DNA from: Colwellia sp. 12G3
GTDB taxonomy: Bacteria > Pseudomonadota > Gammaproteobacteria > Enterobacterales > Alteromonadaceae
Length of the DNA: 64,000 nucleotides
NCBI RefSeq assembly: GCF_002836775.1
Contig: NZ_PJAQ01000043.1
Coordinates: 247,350-311,349 of the forward strand
Reading direction: 5' to 3'
This document shows positions 47,139-55,798 of the stretch, in pieces; position 1 is the first letter of the stretch, and each line of letters begins with the position of its first letter. Position numbers and translations under genes: made by a program. The notes beneath the pieces were generated by a model that was not told the DNA's origin, ran no database searches, and worked only from the letters and a program-made list of their open reading frames with translations.

Positions 47139-47183
47139 TGAGCCTGTTTAATCCGTTCTACACCGATAGCAAAGGAATGCAAA

Positions 47184-48107
47184 ATGAAAGTAACAATCAA
47201 CAAACAACTTTATAATTTCACCCAAGATAAATTACAAAAACATCGGCAGGGTGGCCAAATAAAAAACTCATCCTTAGCAACAAAGCTGTATGAAGAATAT
47301 AATTTTGGTCAATTTGATGTTAATAAACAATGGTTAACCTTTAGTCTCGACAATATTTTAGCTCTAAGTGAAGAAATTAACGGCGTTCTTGGCCTTGATA
47401 TAAGACAAGATCCTTATCCTACTAGCGAAGATAGGTTAACCACGTCAGAAAAATCTCGAAATGAAAAAGCGAATAGTTATGCTGTCAGTAAAGAGTTTGT
47501 CTTAATTAATAGTTTATCTGAAGTGAAAATCAACCAAAGCTGCTATAAAATATCACCCTTAACTTCGTTAGGTGCCTATATAAAAGCTGAGGAAATTCAA
47601 TCTATTGAGCACAGTGCTGTTGTTTTAGTTGAAAACCTTGCCGTGATGGCTAACCTCAGTTCAATCAACTTAACCTCCATCGATAATACACTAGATTTAA
47701 CCCAAGCTTTGTGGCTTTATCGTGGAGATGTTAAAGCACAACAGACAACTACTACCAGTTATCAATTTTTTCGCCATTTTAAAGGAAACATCCCATTAAT
47801 TTGTTTTAGTGACCTTGACCCTAAAGGCATTGAAATTGCGCTTACCAGTCATGCAGATTTTTGGCTAACCCTTAAAAATACAAACGACGTCACTATGCCA
47901 TTATTGGGTAATGAACAAGAATGGTATAAGCAGAGCGCATCGGTTTCTTATTTATCTGATAAAATGAAGAAATACATAAGCCAAGAAACAGAAAATGTTT
48001 GCTGGCAGGGTGTTTTTAACACGCTCTTAAACCACAGAAAAACCCTGAAACAAGAGCATATGCTTAAACATAAACTCGCCTTAACCTTAATAAGCCTCAA
48101 AGAGTAA
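47184..48107 (+). CDS. JetD-like Toprim (DUF2220-type) nuclease subunit
   Basis: A 307-residue protein. The C-terminal half has a Toprim pattern: VVLVEN (Glu150), then FSDLDPKGIE with Asp210, Asp212 and Gly215, close to the DxDPxG motif of topoisomerase VI A, Spo11 and JetD. The N-terminal 130 residues would be the DNA-binding (DUF3322-like) part. In Wadjet systems JetD cuts DNA trapped by the condensin. AAGGA seven bases before the ATG fixes the start. It follows the kleisin-like gene after a structured leader. Confidence 0.72.
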   Translation: MKVTINKQLYNFTQDKLQKHRQGGQIKNSSLATKLYEEYNFGQFDVNKQWLTFSLDNILALSEEINGVLGLDIRQDPYPTSEDRLTTSEKSRNEKANSYAVSKEFVLINSLSEVKINQSCYKISPLTSLGAYIKAEEIQSIEHSAVVLVENLAVMANLSSINLTSIDNTLDLTQALWLYRGDVKAQQTTTTSYQFFRHFKGNIPLICFSDLDPKGIEIALTSHADFWLTLKNTNDVTMPLLGNEQEWYKQSASVSYLSDKMKKYISQETENVCWQGVFNTLLNHRKTLKQEHMLKHKLALTLISLKE

Positions 48108-48137
48108 TAGCAAGTATTTTGGCTGTATCCTTCTCCT

Positions 48138-48317
48138 CTATCTGATGCAAGAAATGATGCAGTTAAAAGCATAATTGCGTAAGTAATCAAGGTCGCTCAT
48201 CAGTTTGGGTAAAAGTTATTTACAGACAAGCTCCTTTTAGATCATCCTGAATGTTTAGTTACCTCTAGTATTGATTCTATTTCATTAAACCCAGATAGTT
48301 GGAGACTGACAGTTTAG
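48138..48317 (+). pseudogene. Fragment of phosphoenolpyruvate synthase-type C-terminal domain
   Basis: The frame reads DARNDAVKSIIA (stop) VIKVAHQFG (stop) KLFTDKLLLDHPE, then SIDSISLNPDSW before TAG. This matches the end of PEP synthase/PEP-utilising enzymes (ERN-AVK..., GICGQAPSDHPE, GIDSISLNPDS), with a frameshift in the GQAPSDHPE part (the other frame gives YRQAPF). No upstream domain is present, so it is a dead fragment. It lies 30 bases after the JetD-like gene. Confidence 0.65.
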
Positions 48318-48406
48318 TACGAACAGAAGTAATAATTTGAAATTTTGAGGATTCCCCACGGTAAGTTGTAAGCTTCAAGCAGCTGTTGGACTTATATCAT
48401 TTAGCG

Positions 48407-48922
48407 TTAATCCTTCATACTTAGTTCAACCTTCATTAATTCTTTTATAACATTGGGCATTTCAACCCTCGCTACGGGATGACCATAAGCTTCTATAACG
48501 TCAGATATAGGCACCATCCCATTTGGTCCTAAAAAAGTAACTTTACTGATCCCGACAGTCGTTGTGTTTCCATTTCTTTGGAATAGGTGCTCAGTCCAAA
48601 CCCACTCATCATCCCAATAAATTATTTTTGACTTCAATGTATATTGCTGAAAAAATTTAAGAGGATATTTATAACGTATAGTTGCTACCCTAGAAACTGG
48701 AATCCATTTTCTTTTTATAAAACTTCTCAGAAGACCAGCTTGAAGAATAATGTTAATGCGACCAAGATCCATAATGGGCAAGTATCTGTCACTGCTCATC
48801 CTCTTGATATCAACATCATTAAATAAAACGCGAAATTTAAGCGTGTTTTCATCCATGATACCAAGGGTTCGTTTGAAAAAATGGATAAATAATAAAAATA
48901 AAAAACGAAATCTTAAAACCAT
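48407..48922 (-). CDS. Hot-dog thioesterase family protein (THEM6-like)
   Basis: A 171-residue protein with an N-terminal hydrophobic segment (about 4-16) and a 4HBT-like domain from about residue 27 (LFNDVDIKRMSSDRYLPIMDLGR; STVGISKVTF-like strand). The catalytic Asp position of 4HBT is taken by the FNDVD region. It probably hydrolyses an acyl thioester near the membrane. It is monocistronic. An alternative start at an internal Met (residue 23) would drop the hydrophobic part. Confidence 0.7.
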   Translation of the reverse strand: MVLRFRFLFLLFIHFFKRTLGIMDENTLKFRVLFNDVDIKRMSSDRYLPIMDLGRINIILQAGLLRSFIKRKWIPVSRVATIRYKYPLKFFQQYTLKSKIIYWDDEWVWTEHLFQRNGNTTTVGISKVTFLGPNGMVPISDVIEAYGHPVARVEMPNVIKELMKVELSMKD

Positions 48923-49057
48923 TACTTTATCCTATAAATTATTAATAGGGTGGGTTGTAAACATCACCCGTTCTGTATACGGTTGGGCTGCCTCTTGTTC
49001 TAGTGTCATAAACGTTATATTTGATCCGAAAATCAACAAAAAACGCCTGGTAAAATC

Positions 49058-49083
49058 AAAGCGATTTTTGATCGCTTCTTTTT
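49058..49083 (+). terminator. Terminator-like hairpin
   Basis: The stem AAGCGAT / ATCGCTT has a five-base loop followed by CTTTTTCT. It lies in the 320-base gap between the thioesterase gene and the beta-CASP gene. No plus-strand gene precedes it, so its partner transcript is unclear. Nothing else is seen in 48923-49242. Confidence 0.4.
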
Positions 49084-49242
49084 CTATTATCTGACAAGCA
49101 GAAATAATTCCATATGCCTACTATTATACAATGAGTTATTGAATGTTCTCTGTATTAACTGCGATTATTGTTTGCCGATGCAATCATGTTACTGATGGTG
49201 AAAATAGTCGACCGTTTAGCAATCCTTAGTGAGGTGTTTTCG

Positions 49243-50598
49243 ATGAATATTACATTTTTAGGCGGTACAGGAACCGTAACAGGATCAAAATACTTTATAG
49301 AAACAAATACGACTAAAATTTTGGTTGATTGCGGATTATATCAAGGCTATAAATGGCTACGCGCACGAAACCGAGAGCCATTACCACTTGATTTAAAAAG
49401 CTTAGACGCCATAGTACTTAGCCATGCACACTTAGATCATTCTGGTTTCATTCCCGTTCTTTATAAACAAGGTTTTCGTGGTGCTATTTATACCCATCCC
49501 GCAACCATTAGTTTATGCTCCATTTTGCTACCCGATAGTGGTCATATACAAGAAGATGATGCTAATTTTTATAAAAAACATAAAATTAGTAAACATGAAA
49601 ATCCTGAGCCTTTATATGACAAAGAAACGGCAGAGGCCTGTTTATCACTTTTTCAAGCTGTCGAATTTAATAAAGCGTTCCGCATTGGCGACATCGATTT
49701 AGTATTGCAAAGTGCAGGGCACATACTCGGAGCGGCTAGTGTCATATTGGAAGCGGATGGCAAACGTGTCGGTTTTTCCGGAGATGTTGGTCGTCCCGAT
49801 GACATTATTATGTATCCTCCAAAACCCCTTCCTCCCCTAGACTTATTACTGCTTGAGTCAACCTATGGTAATAGACTACATGATAAAGAAGATGCTTATG
49901 AACAGCTTGCTGAAATAGTCAATTCAACAGCTAAATTAGGCGGCGTACTGTTGATACCGAGTTTTGCTGTAGGCAGAACCGAAGCGGTGCAACATATGCT
50001 GGCAACCTTACTAAAACGCGATTTAATTCCAAAGCTACCTATTTATTTGGATAGTCCTATGGCAATCAATGTATTCAATATTTATTGTCAACATTTTGAG
50101 TTGAATCGCCTAAGCAAGAAACAATGTCAGGATATGTGTAATATTGTTGCGTTCACTAAAACAGTCGATGAATCAAAAGCATTATCTGATTTGATTATGC
50201 CTCATATAATTATTGCCGGTAGCGGCATGGCTACGGGTGGGCGGATTTTACATCATCTGAAACGTTTGATAGGTGATTATCGTACCACGGTGTTATTCAC
50301 AGGCTATCTTTCTGGTGGTACACGTGGAGCAAAAATTTTAGCGGGAAAAGACAATGTAAAAATACATGGTAAGTGGTGGCCTGTTAAAGCAAGGGTTGAA
50401 GTGTTGAATGGTTTATCAGGTCACGGTGATTATGAAGATATTACAAAGTGGTTACAGTCTTCAAAATTACATCCTAAAACTAAAATTCGATTAGTTCACG
50501 GAGAGCCCGAAGCCAGTGAAGCGATGCGCGATCATTTAATGCAACACACTAAATTCGAGGTTGAAGTTGCTAATTATCATGAAATATTAAGGCTTTAA
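49243..50598 (+). CDS. Beta-CASP metallo-beta-lactamase-fold RNA nuclease
   Basis: A protein of about 451 residues: metallo-beta-lactamase core with HAHLDHSG (about 60-67), the beta-CASP insert and a C-terminal RMMBL region (LSGHGDYEDI; LVHGEPEASEAMRDHL). Such proteins (YsH1/CPSF-like bacterial family) process RNA. The start at 49243 is supported by GAGGTG seven bases upstream; the longer frame from 49168 has no ribosome site. It is followed by a bidirectional hairpin. Confidence 0.9.
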   Translation: MNITFLGGTGTVTGSKYFIETNTTKILVDCGLYQGYKWLRARNREPLPLDLKSLDAIVLSHAHLDHSGFIPVLYKQGFRGAIYTHPATISLCSILLPDSGHIQEDDANFYKKHKISKHENPEPLYDKETAEACLSLFQAVEFNKAFRIGDIDLVLQSAGHILGAASVILEADGKRVGFSGDVGRPDDIIMYPPKPLPPLDLLLLESTYGNRLHDKEDAYEQLAEIVNSTAKLGGVLLIPSFAVGRTEAVQHMLATLLKRDLIPKLPIYLDSPMAINVFNIYCQHFELNRLSKKQCQDMCNIVAFTKTVDESKALSDLIMPHIIIAGSGMATGGRILHHLKRLIGDYRTTVLFTGYLSGGTRGAKILAGKDNVKIHGKWWPVKARVEVLNGLSGHGDYEDITKWLQSSKLHPKTKIRLVHGEPEASEAMRDHLMQHTKFEVEVANYHEILRL

Positions 50599-50708
50599 GT
50601 TAACCGTTATTGAATCGACCTAACGTAGCACGTAGAGCAAAAAAGAGTTAATGAGCAGGGCGCTTAAATAGGAAAACCTAACCTATAAGACAGCTTAAAA
50701 ATGAATAC

Positions 50709-50780
50709 AAAAGGCGTGATTTTACTCCATTATCTAGCTGTGAACCTCGAAAGGAACAGTTTGCCGTTTTCACGCCTTTT
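50709..50780. terminator. Long bidirectional terminator hairpin
   Basis: AAAAGGCGTGA at 50709-50719 pairs with TCACGCCTTTT at 50770-50780, leaving a large loop of about 50 bases. Convergent genes end on both sides. Confidence 0.6.
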
Positions 50781-50795
50781 ATCTGTTTGGTTAAA

Positions 50796-51044
50796 TTATT
50801 GCTCTAATGTTTCTTTGATTAGCGTTTCGGCTTTACTTTCCAATAACTCTAAACTGCCAAGTGAACCCTGATATGCATCGAAGATATCATTCAGGTAATA
50901 GCTGTAGCCTACGAACAATATAAGCGCTATCACTAAAAGTTTAATCGCTTTCTTAAGTAAACTAACAATGAAAAAAATGATTAAACAAACAAATCCAACT
51001 ATGTATAAAGGATTACCTTGTAAAAACTCTATGAACGATGCCAC
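50796..51044 (-). CDS. Small membrane protein, hypothetical
   Basis: An 82-residue protein with two close membrane segments (about 11-30 and 32-50) and an acidic C-terminal tail. The start is a GTG at 51044 with AGGAGA six bases upstream. No family is recognised. Upstream bases 51045-51381 show no other gene. Confidence 0.65.
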   Translation of the reverse strand: MASFIEFLQGNPLYIVGFVCLIIFFIVSLLKKAIKLLVIALILFVGYSYYLNDIFDAYQGSLGSLELLESKAETLIKETLEQ

Positions 51045-51381
51045 ATAACTCTCCTGTTATTATTAATATAACTTAATTTGGAGCAGTCTATTATTTCTAA
51101 GGGGGTAATGTCTATGAAAATAAAACTGTTTATTGTCGCTAAAAAATATTAGTGGGTTTATTGAGTCGACATGATTTAATTTAATAAATTAATTAGGTGG
51201 ATAAACTAACGGATCAATCGCTCAGTTTTTCCCTGAATATTCATCATTGTTGTGCCTATTTGGTAAACAGATAACTAACAATATAAGGAGATTTTTCAAT
51301 TTAAAATTATTAGCTATTGAAATAAGTCTCAGTAGCCTGTAATTTATTTAGCTGTTATCAATCAGAAAACAGAGGAAGAGT

Positions 51382-51522
51382 ATGATCGACTATTATAAAA
51401 AGAAAAGCTCCGAATATCATGATAAAGCTCGTGTTGCACTGGAAAATAACGAAGAATATGAAAAATATACCAGTGAAGCTGAAGCTTACGATAAACGAAT
51501 TGAAGAACTAGAGTCTTGCTAA
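51382..51522 (+). CDS. 46-residue helical, charged small protein
   Basis: ATG at 51382, with GAGGAAG six bases upstream, opens 46 codons ending in TAA. The product is rich in Glu, Lys and Tyr (MIDYYKKKSSEYHDKARVAL...ESC) and should form one long amphipathic helix or coiled coil. It is followed 120 bases later by a terminator, so it is probably a real, independently transcribed small gene. No family is known to me. Confidence 0.6.
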   Translation: MIDYYKKKSSEYHDKARVALENNEEYEKYTSEAEAYDKRIEELESC

Positions 51523-51644
51523 AACTACTTTAACTACGATTGATTCATTAATTGATAATGACTTTTGTAAGCATAATTATCATTCATTACAGCCTAGTAA
51601 TGTTGATTAAAAACTAAGTAAGCGTGATTTAATAAAGAATTATA

Positions 51645-51674
51645 AAAACACTTCCACACGGAGGTGTTTTTTTT
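51645..51674 (+). terminator. Rho-independent terminator of the 46-residue gene
   Basis: The stem AAACACTTCC / GGAGGTGTTT (one G-T pair) has a four-base loop, followed by eight T. Bases 51675-51953 show no gene. Confidence 0.8.
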
Positions 51675-51953
51675 GGTGGCTATAATATTATTGGTATTAA
51701 AATTATTAAAGATAATTATGACGTTAAATTGTCTAGTGGGCTATGCCTTTATGGTATTGACAGAGTAGCAAAGTTTTATCCTGGCATTGAACCGGTAACT
51801 TATTTTTGGTACTTATTTGTTTTTACCTGGAGAAAGTTAATTTGTTTTTTGATACGAATAGATTGATACAATGAAATGGTGATCGGATGCCATTATTAAA
51901 ATTTTCTTAATCAGATTAACGACAGGGATAACCACCCTATAGAGTTACAAGCT

Positions 51954-51989
51954 CACTATGTCCGATACTCTTCAGTATTGGACATAGTG
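51954..51989. promoter_or_regulatory. 36-bp palindrome before the tyrosine recombinase
   Basis: CACTATGTCCGATACT, loop CTTC, then a complementary arm with a single mismatch (15 of 16 pairs). TATAAT follows three bases later (51992-51997). It may be an operator over the recombinase promoter or a recombination/attachment site. There is no T-run, so it is not a terminator. Confidence 0.5.
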
Positions 51990-52043
51990 GGTATAATGAA
52001 TTAAACTAGCTTCATATGTCCTATCTGCTTGGTTTTACAAATA

Positions 52044-53285
52044 ATGTTATTAAATAAACCTGTCCCTTTATACCCACCATATGTCGATTTATGTGATTTC
52101 GATTTTGATGACTATCCTGAGTTAGATAAAATATTCTCATCAAATGAACCTTGGTGGCTCGAACAATTTAACTGGGGAAAAATTTTCCTTACCTATATAG
52201 GTAGAAACAAATCTGCTCATACTTATGAGCGATTTAGAAATGACGTTGAACGTTTTTTATTATGGTCATTCATTGAAAAGAAAAAACCAATAGACCAATT
52301 ACGTAAATCAGACTTGCTTGAGTATGCTGACTTTTGTTGGCAACCACCAGTGACTTGGATTGGCACATCTAATCAAGAACGTTTTAAAATTACCAATGGT
52401 TATTCTTCTGCAAATGAACTTTGGTTTCCATATAAAATTCAATCGCCTAAAAGTTTAAAATCTGAATACGTTATTGATAAGAAAAAATATCGTCCATCGC
52501 AACAAACACTTTCATCGATGTTTACCGCAATCATCGTTTTCTATAACTACTTAATGGCTGAGGATTTTTGTATTGGTAACCCTGCACAAATCGCTAAAAA
52601 AGATTGCCGACATTTCATCATCGACTCACAAGTTAAAGAAGTTAAACGTTTAACGGCTAGTCAATGGCAATATGTTTTAGATACAGCGGTTGAAATGGCT
52701 GATGAAGATCCCATGTGTGAACGTAATTTATTTGTTATTGCTGCCTTAAAAACGCTGTTTTTAAGAATTTCTGAGTTATCTGAACGACCTAATTGGTCAC
52801 CTGCTATGGGACATTTTTGGCAAGATGATGATGAAAATTGGTGGCTTAAAGTCTTTGGTAAAAGCCGTAAAATACGTGATATTACTGTGCCCATTGATTT
52901 TTTACCTTTTTTAGAGCGTTATCGTGCTTCCCGAGGTTTATTAGGTTTGCCATCAAGCAATGAAAATTCGATTCTGGTTGAAAAAGTACGTGGTCAAGGC
53001 GGTATGACATCTCGACATTTACGACGTTTAGTTCAAAGTGTTTTCGACCAAGCACATGACAATATGCGCAGATCGGAAGGTGAAAATAAGGCGCTCAAAT
53101 TGAAAGAAGCTTCTGCCCATTGGTTGAGACATACTGGTGCAAGTATGGAAATTGAACGTGGGCGCCCTCTTAAAGATATTTCAGAAGATCTTGGTCATGC
53201 AAGTATGGCAACGACTGACACTGTTTATGTTCAAAGTGAGAATAAGAAACGTGCTGAAAGTGGTAAACGAAGAAAAGTAGATTAA
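52044..53285 (+). CDS. Tyrosine recombinase (phage-integrase family)
   Basis: A protein of about 413 residues: N-terminal SAM-like DNA-binding domain (about 40-190) and C-terminal catalytic domain. Catalytic residues appear in FLRISEL (Arg), GKSRKIRDI (Lys), HWLRHTGAS (His-x-x-Arg), LGHASMATTD (His) and TVYV (Tyr nucleophile). All are present, so it should cut and rejoin DNA. I chose ATG 52044; TTG 52029 would add five residues. No other phage or island gene adjoins it. Large palindromes lie on both sides. Confidence 0.88.
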   Translation: MLLNKPVPLYPPYVDLCDFDFDDYPELDKIFSSNEPWWLEQFNWGKIFLTYIGRNKSAHTYERFRNDVERFLLWSFIEKKKPIDQLRKSDLLEYADFCWQPPVTWIGTSNQERFKITNGYSSANELWFPYKIQSPKSLKSEYVIDKKKYRPSQQTLSSMFTAIIVFYNYLMAEDFCIGNPAQIAKKDCRHFIIDSQVKEVKRLTASQWQYVLDTAVEMADEDPMCERNLFVIAALKTLFLRISELSERPNWSPAMGHFWQDDDENWWLKVFGKSRKIRDITVPIDFLPFLERYRASRGLLGLPSSNENSILVEKVRGQGGMTSRHLRRLVQSVFDQAHDNMRRSEGENKALKLKEASAHWLRHTGASMEIERGRPLKDISEDLGHASMATTDTVYVQSENKKRAESGKRRKVD

Positions 53286-53328
53286 GACTTCGGTTACTTA
53301 TTTGAACAAAATACGAGCTAAAACAGTG

Positions 53329-53386
53329 TGCTACGTTAATAAACTTTGGTGAATAACCACCAAAGTTTATTAGAATTTACGTAGCA
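53329..53386. repeat. 58-base two-level inverted repeat after the recombinase gene
   Basis: Outer arms TGCTACGT / ACGTAGCA enclose inner arms TAATAAACTTTGGTG / CACCAAAGTTTATTA (15 perfect pairs) with a six-base loop; GAATTT bulges on one side. No T-run follows, so it is a poor terminator. It may be a folded recombination site or an interspersed element. Confidence 0.5.
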
Positions 53387-53551
53387 TCAGCTTGTTATTT
53401 AATCAAAGTAGCCTGCAAGCCTTTATAATAAAGACTTGTAGCTAATAAAAATGTCATTTAAACAAACTTGAAAAGACCGTAAGTGCTAATAAATACACTG
53501 TATTAATGATGGTTTTTTCCACGCCCTATTCTTCTTATTTTTAAAATACTC

Positions 53552-54055
53552 TTAGTCTTCATCACTTGCATGGCTAACTGCTTGATTGGCGATTGAATAG
53601 GAAAAGCCTTTTGATATTAAATGTCGTAACGCCTTTTGCTTTAGCTTCAACTCTTCTATGGGCTCTTCACCAAACTTTCTTATTTTTAGTGTTAGCGCTT
53701 TATCAAAATAGTCTTCGTCAGTTGTTGCTATTGTGCTAACACATTCATTGATTGTTTGGGATGAGAAACCTTTCGCATACAACTTCTCTTTTATTTTATT
53801 AGCGCCAATATTTTTCTCTGTCAGGCCTGTTGTTAAGCGTTGCGCATAACGAAGATCATTCACAATATCACGTTCAATGAGATAATCTAATGCTTGTTCA
53901 TTGTATTGTGTATCGTCTTTAAATAATACATTAGCCTTTTGCATCAATGCTTTAGCTGAGTAATCCCCATATCGTTCAATCATCCATTGCATATATGATT
54001 TGACACGATCATAAGTAATGACTTGTGGCTTGGCATCTTGTTTTTTTTTGTACAT
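53552..54055 (-). CDS. recX: Regulatory protein RecX
   Basis: A 167-residue all-helical protein of tandem three-helix repeats typical of RecX (ALDYLIERDIVNDLRYA; IKEKLYAKGFSSQTI; LRHLISKGFSYSIANQAV). RecX inhibits RecA filament growth and ATP hydrolysis. recA is not adjacent here, although recX often follows it. The gene stands alone, minus strand, after a 230-base gap without genes. Confidence 0.88.
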   Translation of the reverse strand: MYKKKQDAKPQVITYDRVKSYMQWMIERYGDYSAKALMQKANVLFKDDTQYNEQALDYLIERDIVNDLRYAQRLTTGLTEKNIGANKIKEKLYAKGFSSQTINECVSTIATTDEDYFDKALTLKIRKFGEEPIEELKLKQKALRHLISKGFSYSIANQAVSHASDED

Positions 54056-54106
54056 GGTAATTTAAATCCTATAGCTCAGTAGCAGTTACTCGTTATGTAA
54101 TCCTGC

Positions 54107-55324
54107 TTAGCTGCTTAATTCTAATGCTTGGCACCATTCACATGCATTAAGAAATTCTTGTTGGAGTATCTCTTTACTAAGACCAGAAGTATTAATAAGT
54201 TGATGAGAATTCTCATTTTTGTCTGAAATAAATGCAGTGGTTAACTTTAACAAGTCACCTAATACACCTTCATGTGACATTAATGCTTTTTCAATTGGCT
54301 TAGCCAATGGCATCGTTTTAATAATTTCAACAACGGGCATAGATAGGATAACGTCGATAGAACTGAGTAAACCTGTAATGAATGAAAATTCGTGTACGGA
54401 AGAAAAATCATGTTGAGTACTAAGCGATTGCATCATCTTGGCAGTAATTAATGACTGTTTACATACTTCATCAGCTTTATCTGACGTTAGATTTGATAAG
54501 GCTAAAATAGCGATTAACTGTCTTAACTTTTCTTCACCTAAATATGTTGCGGCTTGTTTTAAGCACACTACTTCAATATTCGTGCCCGTTGAAACATTAT
54601 TAACCATTTTTAATAAACCTATGGTTAAGTTAACGTCTTGGCTAATAATATGTGATATTTTTTCAAAGTCGAGTGTGCTATTCGACGTTTCAGCAAGCAA
54701 CTGTATCATCATTGTTTTTACTGTTGTTAAGGTTTGTCCTTCAATCATTTCAGTTTGGTGATAAAAATATCCCTGAAAATAATTAAAACCTACTTCGGCA
54801 AGTGTTTGCTGTTGATTTTTTGTTTCCACGTGCTCAGCAATAATGCTGATGTTGAAAGCTTTCATTCGGGTGACCGCTGGTTTTAAGCGTTTAGTATTGA
54901 TTTCTTCTATATTTACTTTAACTATATTGATATATGGAAAGAGTACATCCCAATGAATGGCTAAATCATACTCAGTTAGTGCTATTTTATAACCCTGTTC
55001 ATGATAATATTTAACAATTTTAACTAAATTTTTTGATGGTTTTATATTACCTACCAGTTCAATAACGATTAATTCTTTATCAAACATTAAGGGGAATTTA
55101 TGGATTAAATTACTTTCGGTAAAATTGATAAAGGCCAATTTTCCCATACACAAGGTTTGAATGTCACCTTGAATATGGTTTTGAATGATAAGTTTAGAGC
55201 TGGCAATATCTTGGTCAACTTCGGGGAAATTGTTATCTGAGCTATCTCTAAAAAACAGTTCATAGCCAATGGTCTTTAAATGCCTGTCAAGAATGGCTTG
55301 TCGAGCAATGTATGTTTTCTTCAT
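54107..55324 (-). CDS. EAL-HDOD signalling protein (YuxH/CdgJ type)
   Basis: A 405-residue protein with an N-terminal degenerate EAL domain (about 1-195) and a C-terminal HDOD domain (about 200-400). The EAL part keeps the frame (YELFFRDS, FINFTESNLI, IIAEHVETKNQ, YFQGYFY) but lacks most metal ligands, so hydrolysis of cyclic-di-GMP is unlikely. Proteins with this layout act as signalling adaptors in motility and biofilm control. It is a separate unit upstream of the fol cluster. Confidence 0.88.
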   Translation of the reverse strand: MKKTYIARQAILDRHLKTIGYELFFRDSSDNNFPEVDQDIASSKLIIQNHIQGDIQTLCMGKLAFINFTESNLIHKFPLMFDKELIVIELVGNIKPSKNLVKIVKYYHEQGYKIALTEYDLAIHWDVLFPYINIVKVNIEEINTKRLKPAVTRMKAFNISIIAEHVETKNQQQTLAEVGFNYFQGYFYHQTEMIEGQTLTTVKTMMIQLLAETSNSTLDFEKISHIISQDVNLTIGLLKMVNNVSTGTNIEVVCLKQAATYLGEEKLRQLIAILALSNLTSDKADEVCKQSLITAKMMQSLSTQHDFSSVHEFSFITGLLSSIDVILSMPVVEIIKTMPLAKPIEKALMSHEGVLGDLLKLTTAFISDKNENSHQLINTSGLSKEILQQEFLNACEWCQALELSS

Positions 55325-55408
55325 TTCTAAGCCTAGTTATCTTAGTCACTTTAATTATATAGTCTCGTGTCGTATTTGTTGATATAAAAATCTCCTATTT
55401 TACATCGG

Positions 55409-55798
55409 TTATTTACTTTTATTGTGTTTAGCAACAAGCTCGTCCACTGAATTTTTAACAAAATCGTATAGATGATAATCATCATCAACAATATCCTGGT
55501 CAATTTTTACAATGTCTAAGTCAATGGTGCGAGGGCCATTTTTGTTATTGGTCCGAACTCGCCCCAATTGAGATTCTATGTTTTTTAACTGGACTTCTAA
55601 GTCTGTTGCATTGAGTGAACAAGTAAATGAAAAGGCGGTATTAATAAAGTCGGCCTGCTCAGTAAAACCGACCGGTTTTGTACGCAGCAATGTGGCTATA
55701 TTTACTTGTTCATCAAGTTTTTTAAGCTGTTCTAGTGCTTGATATATGTGCTTTTCCGCATCAATATTTGAGCCAGCAGCGACAATGTAAAACGGCAT
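55409..55798 (-). CDS. folK: Hydroxymethyl-dihydropterin pyrophosphokinase-like (FolK), short
   Basis: A 129-residue HPPK-family protein; typical members have about 160. The conserved LLRTKPVGFTEQADFINTA and LGRVRTNNKNGPRTIDLDIV are present. The C-terminal part after DLDI is short. It transfers pyrophosphate to 6-hydroxymethyl-dihydropterin, or may act on a monapterin intermediate in this cluster. It abuts the folX stop by one base. Confidence 0.8.
   Translation of the reverse strand: MPFYIVAAGSNIDAEKHIYQALEQLKKLDEQVNIATLLRTKPVGFTEQADFINTAFSFTCSLNATDLEVQLKNIESQLGRVRTNNKNGPRTIDLDIVKIDQDIVDDDYHLYDFVKNSVDELVAKHNKSK

Noticed and set aside
48750-49094. 114-codon plus-strand frame opposite the thioesterase gene
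   Set aside because: It is largely antisense to a recognisable thioesterase gene and shows no family features.
53329-53386. Integron attC site
   Set aside because: The palindrome is large and imperfect like attC, but I cannot place the conserved core sites, and no integron integrase of the IntI type or cassette array is present.
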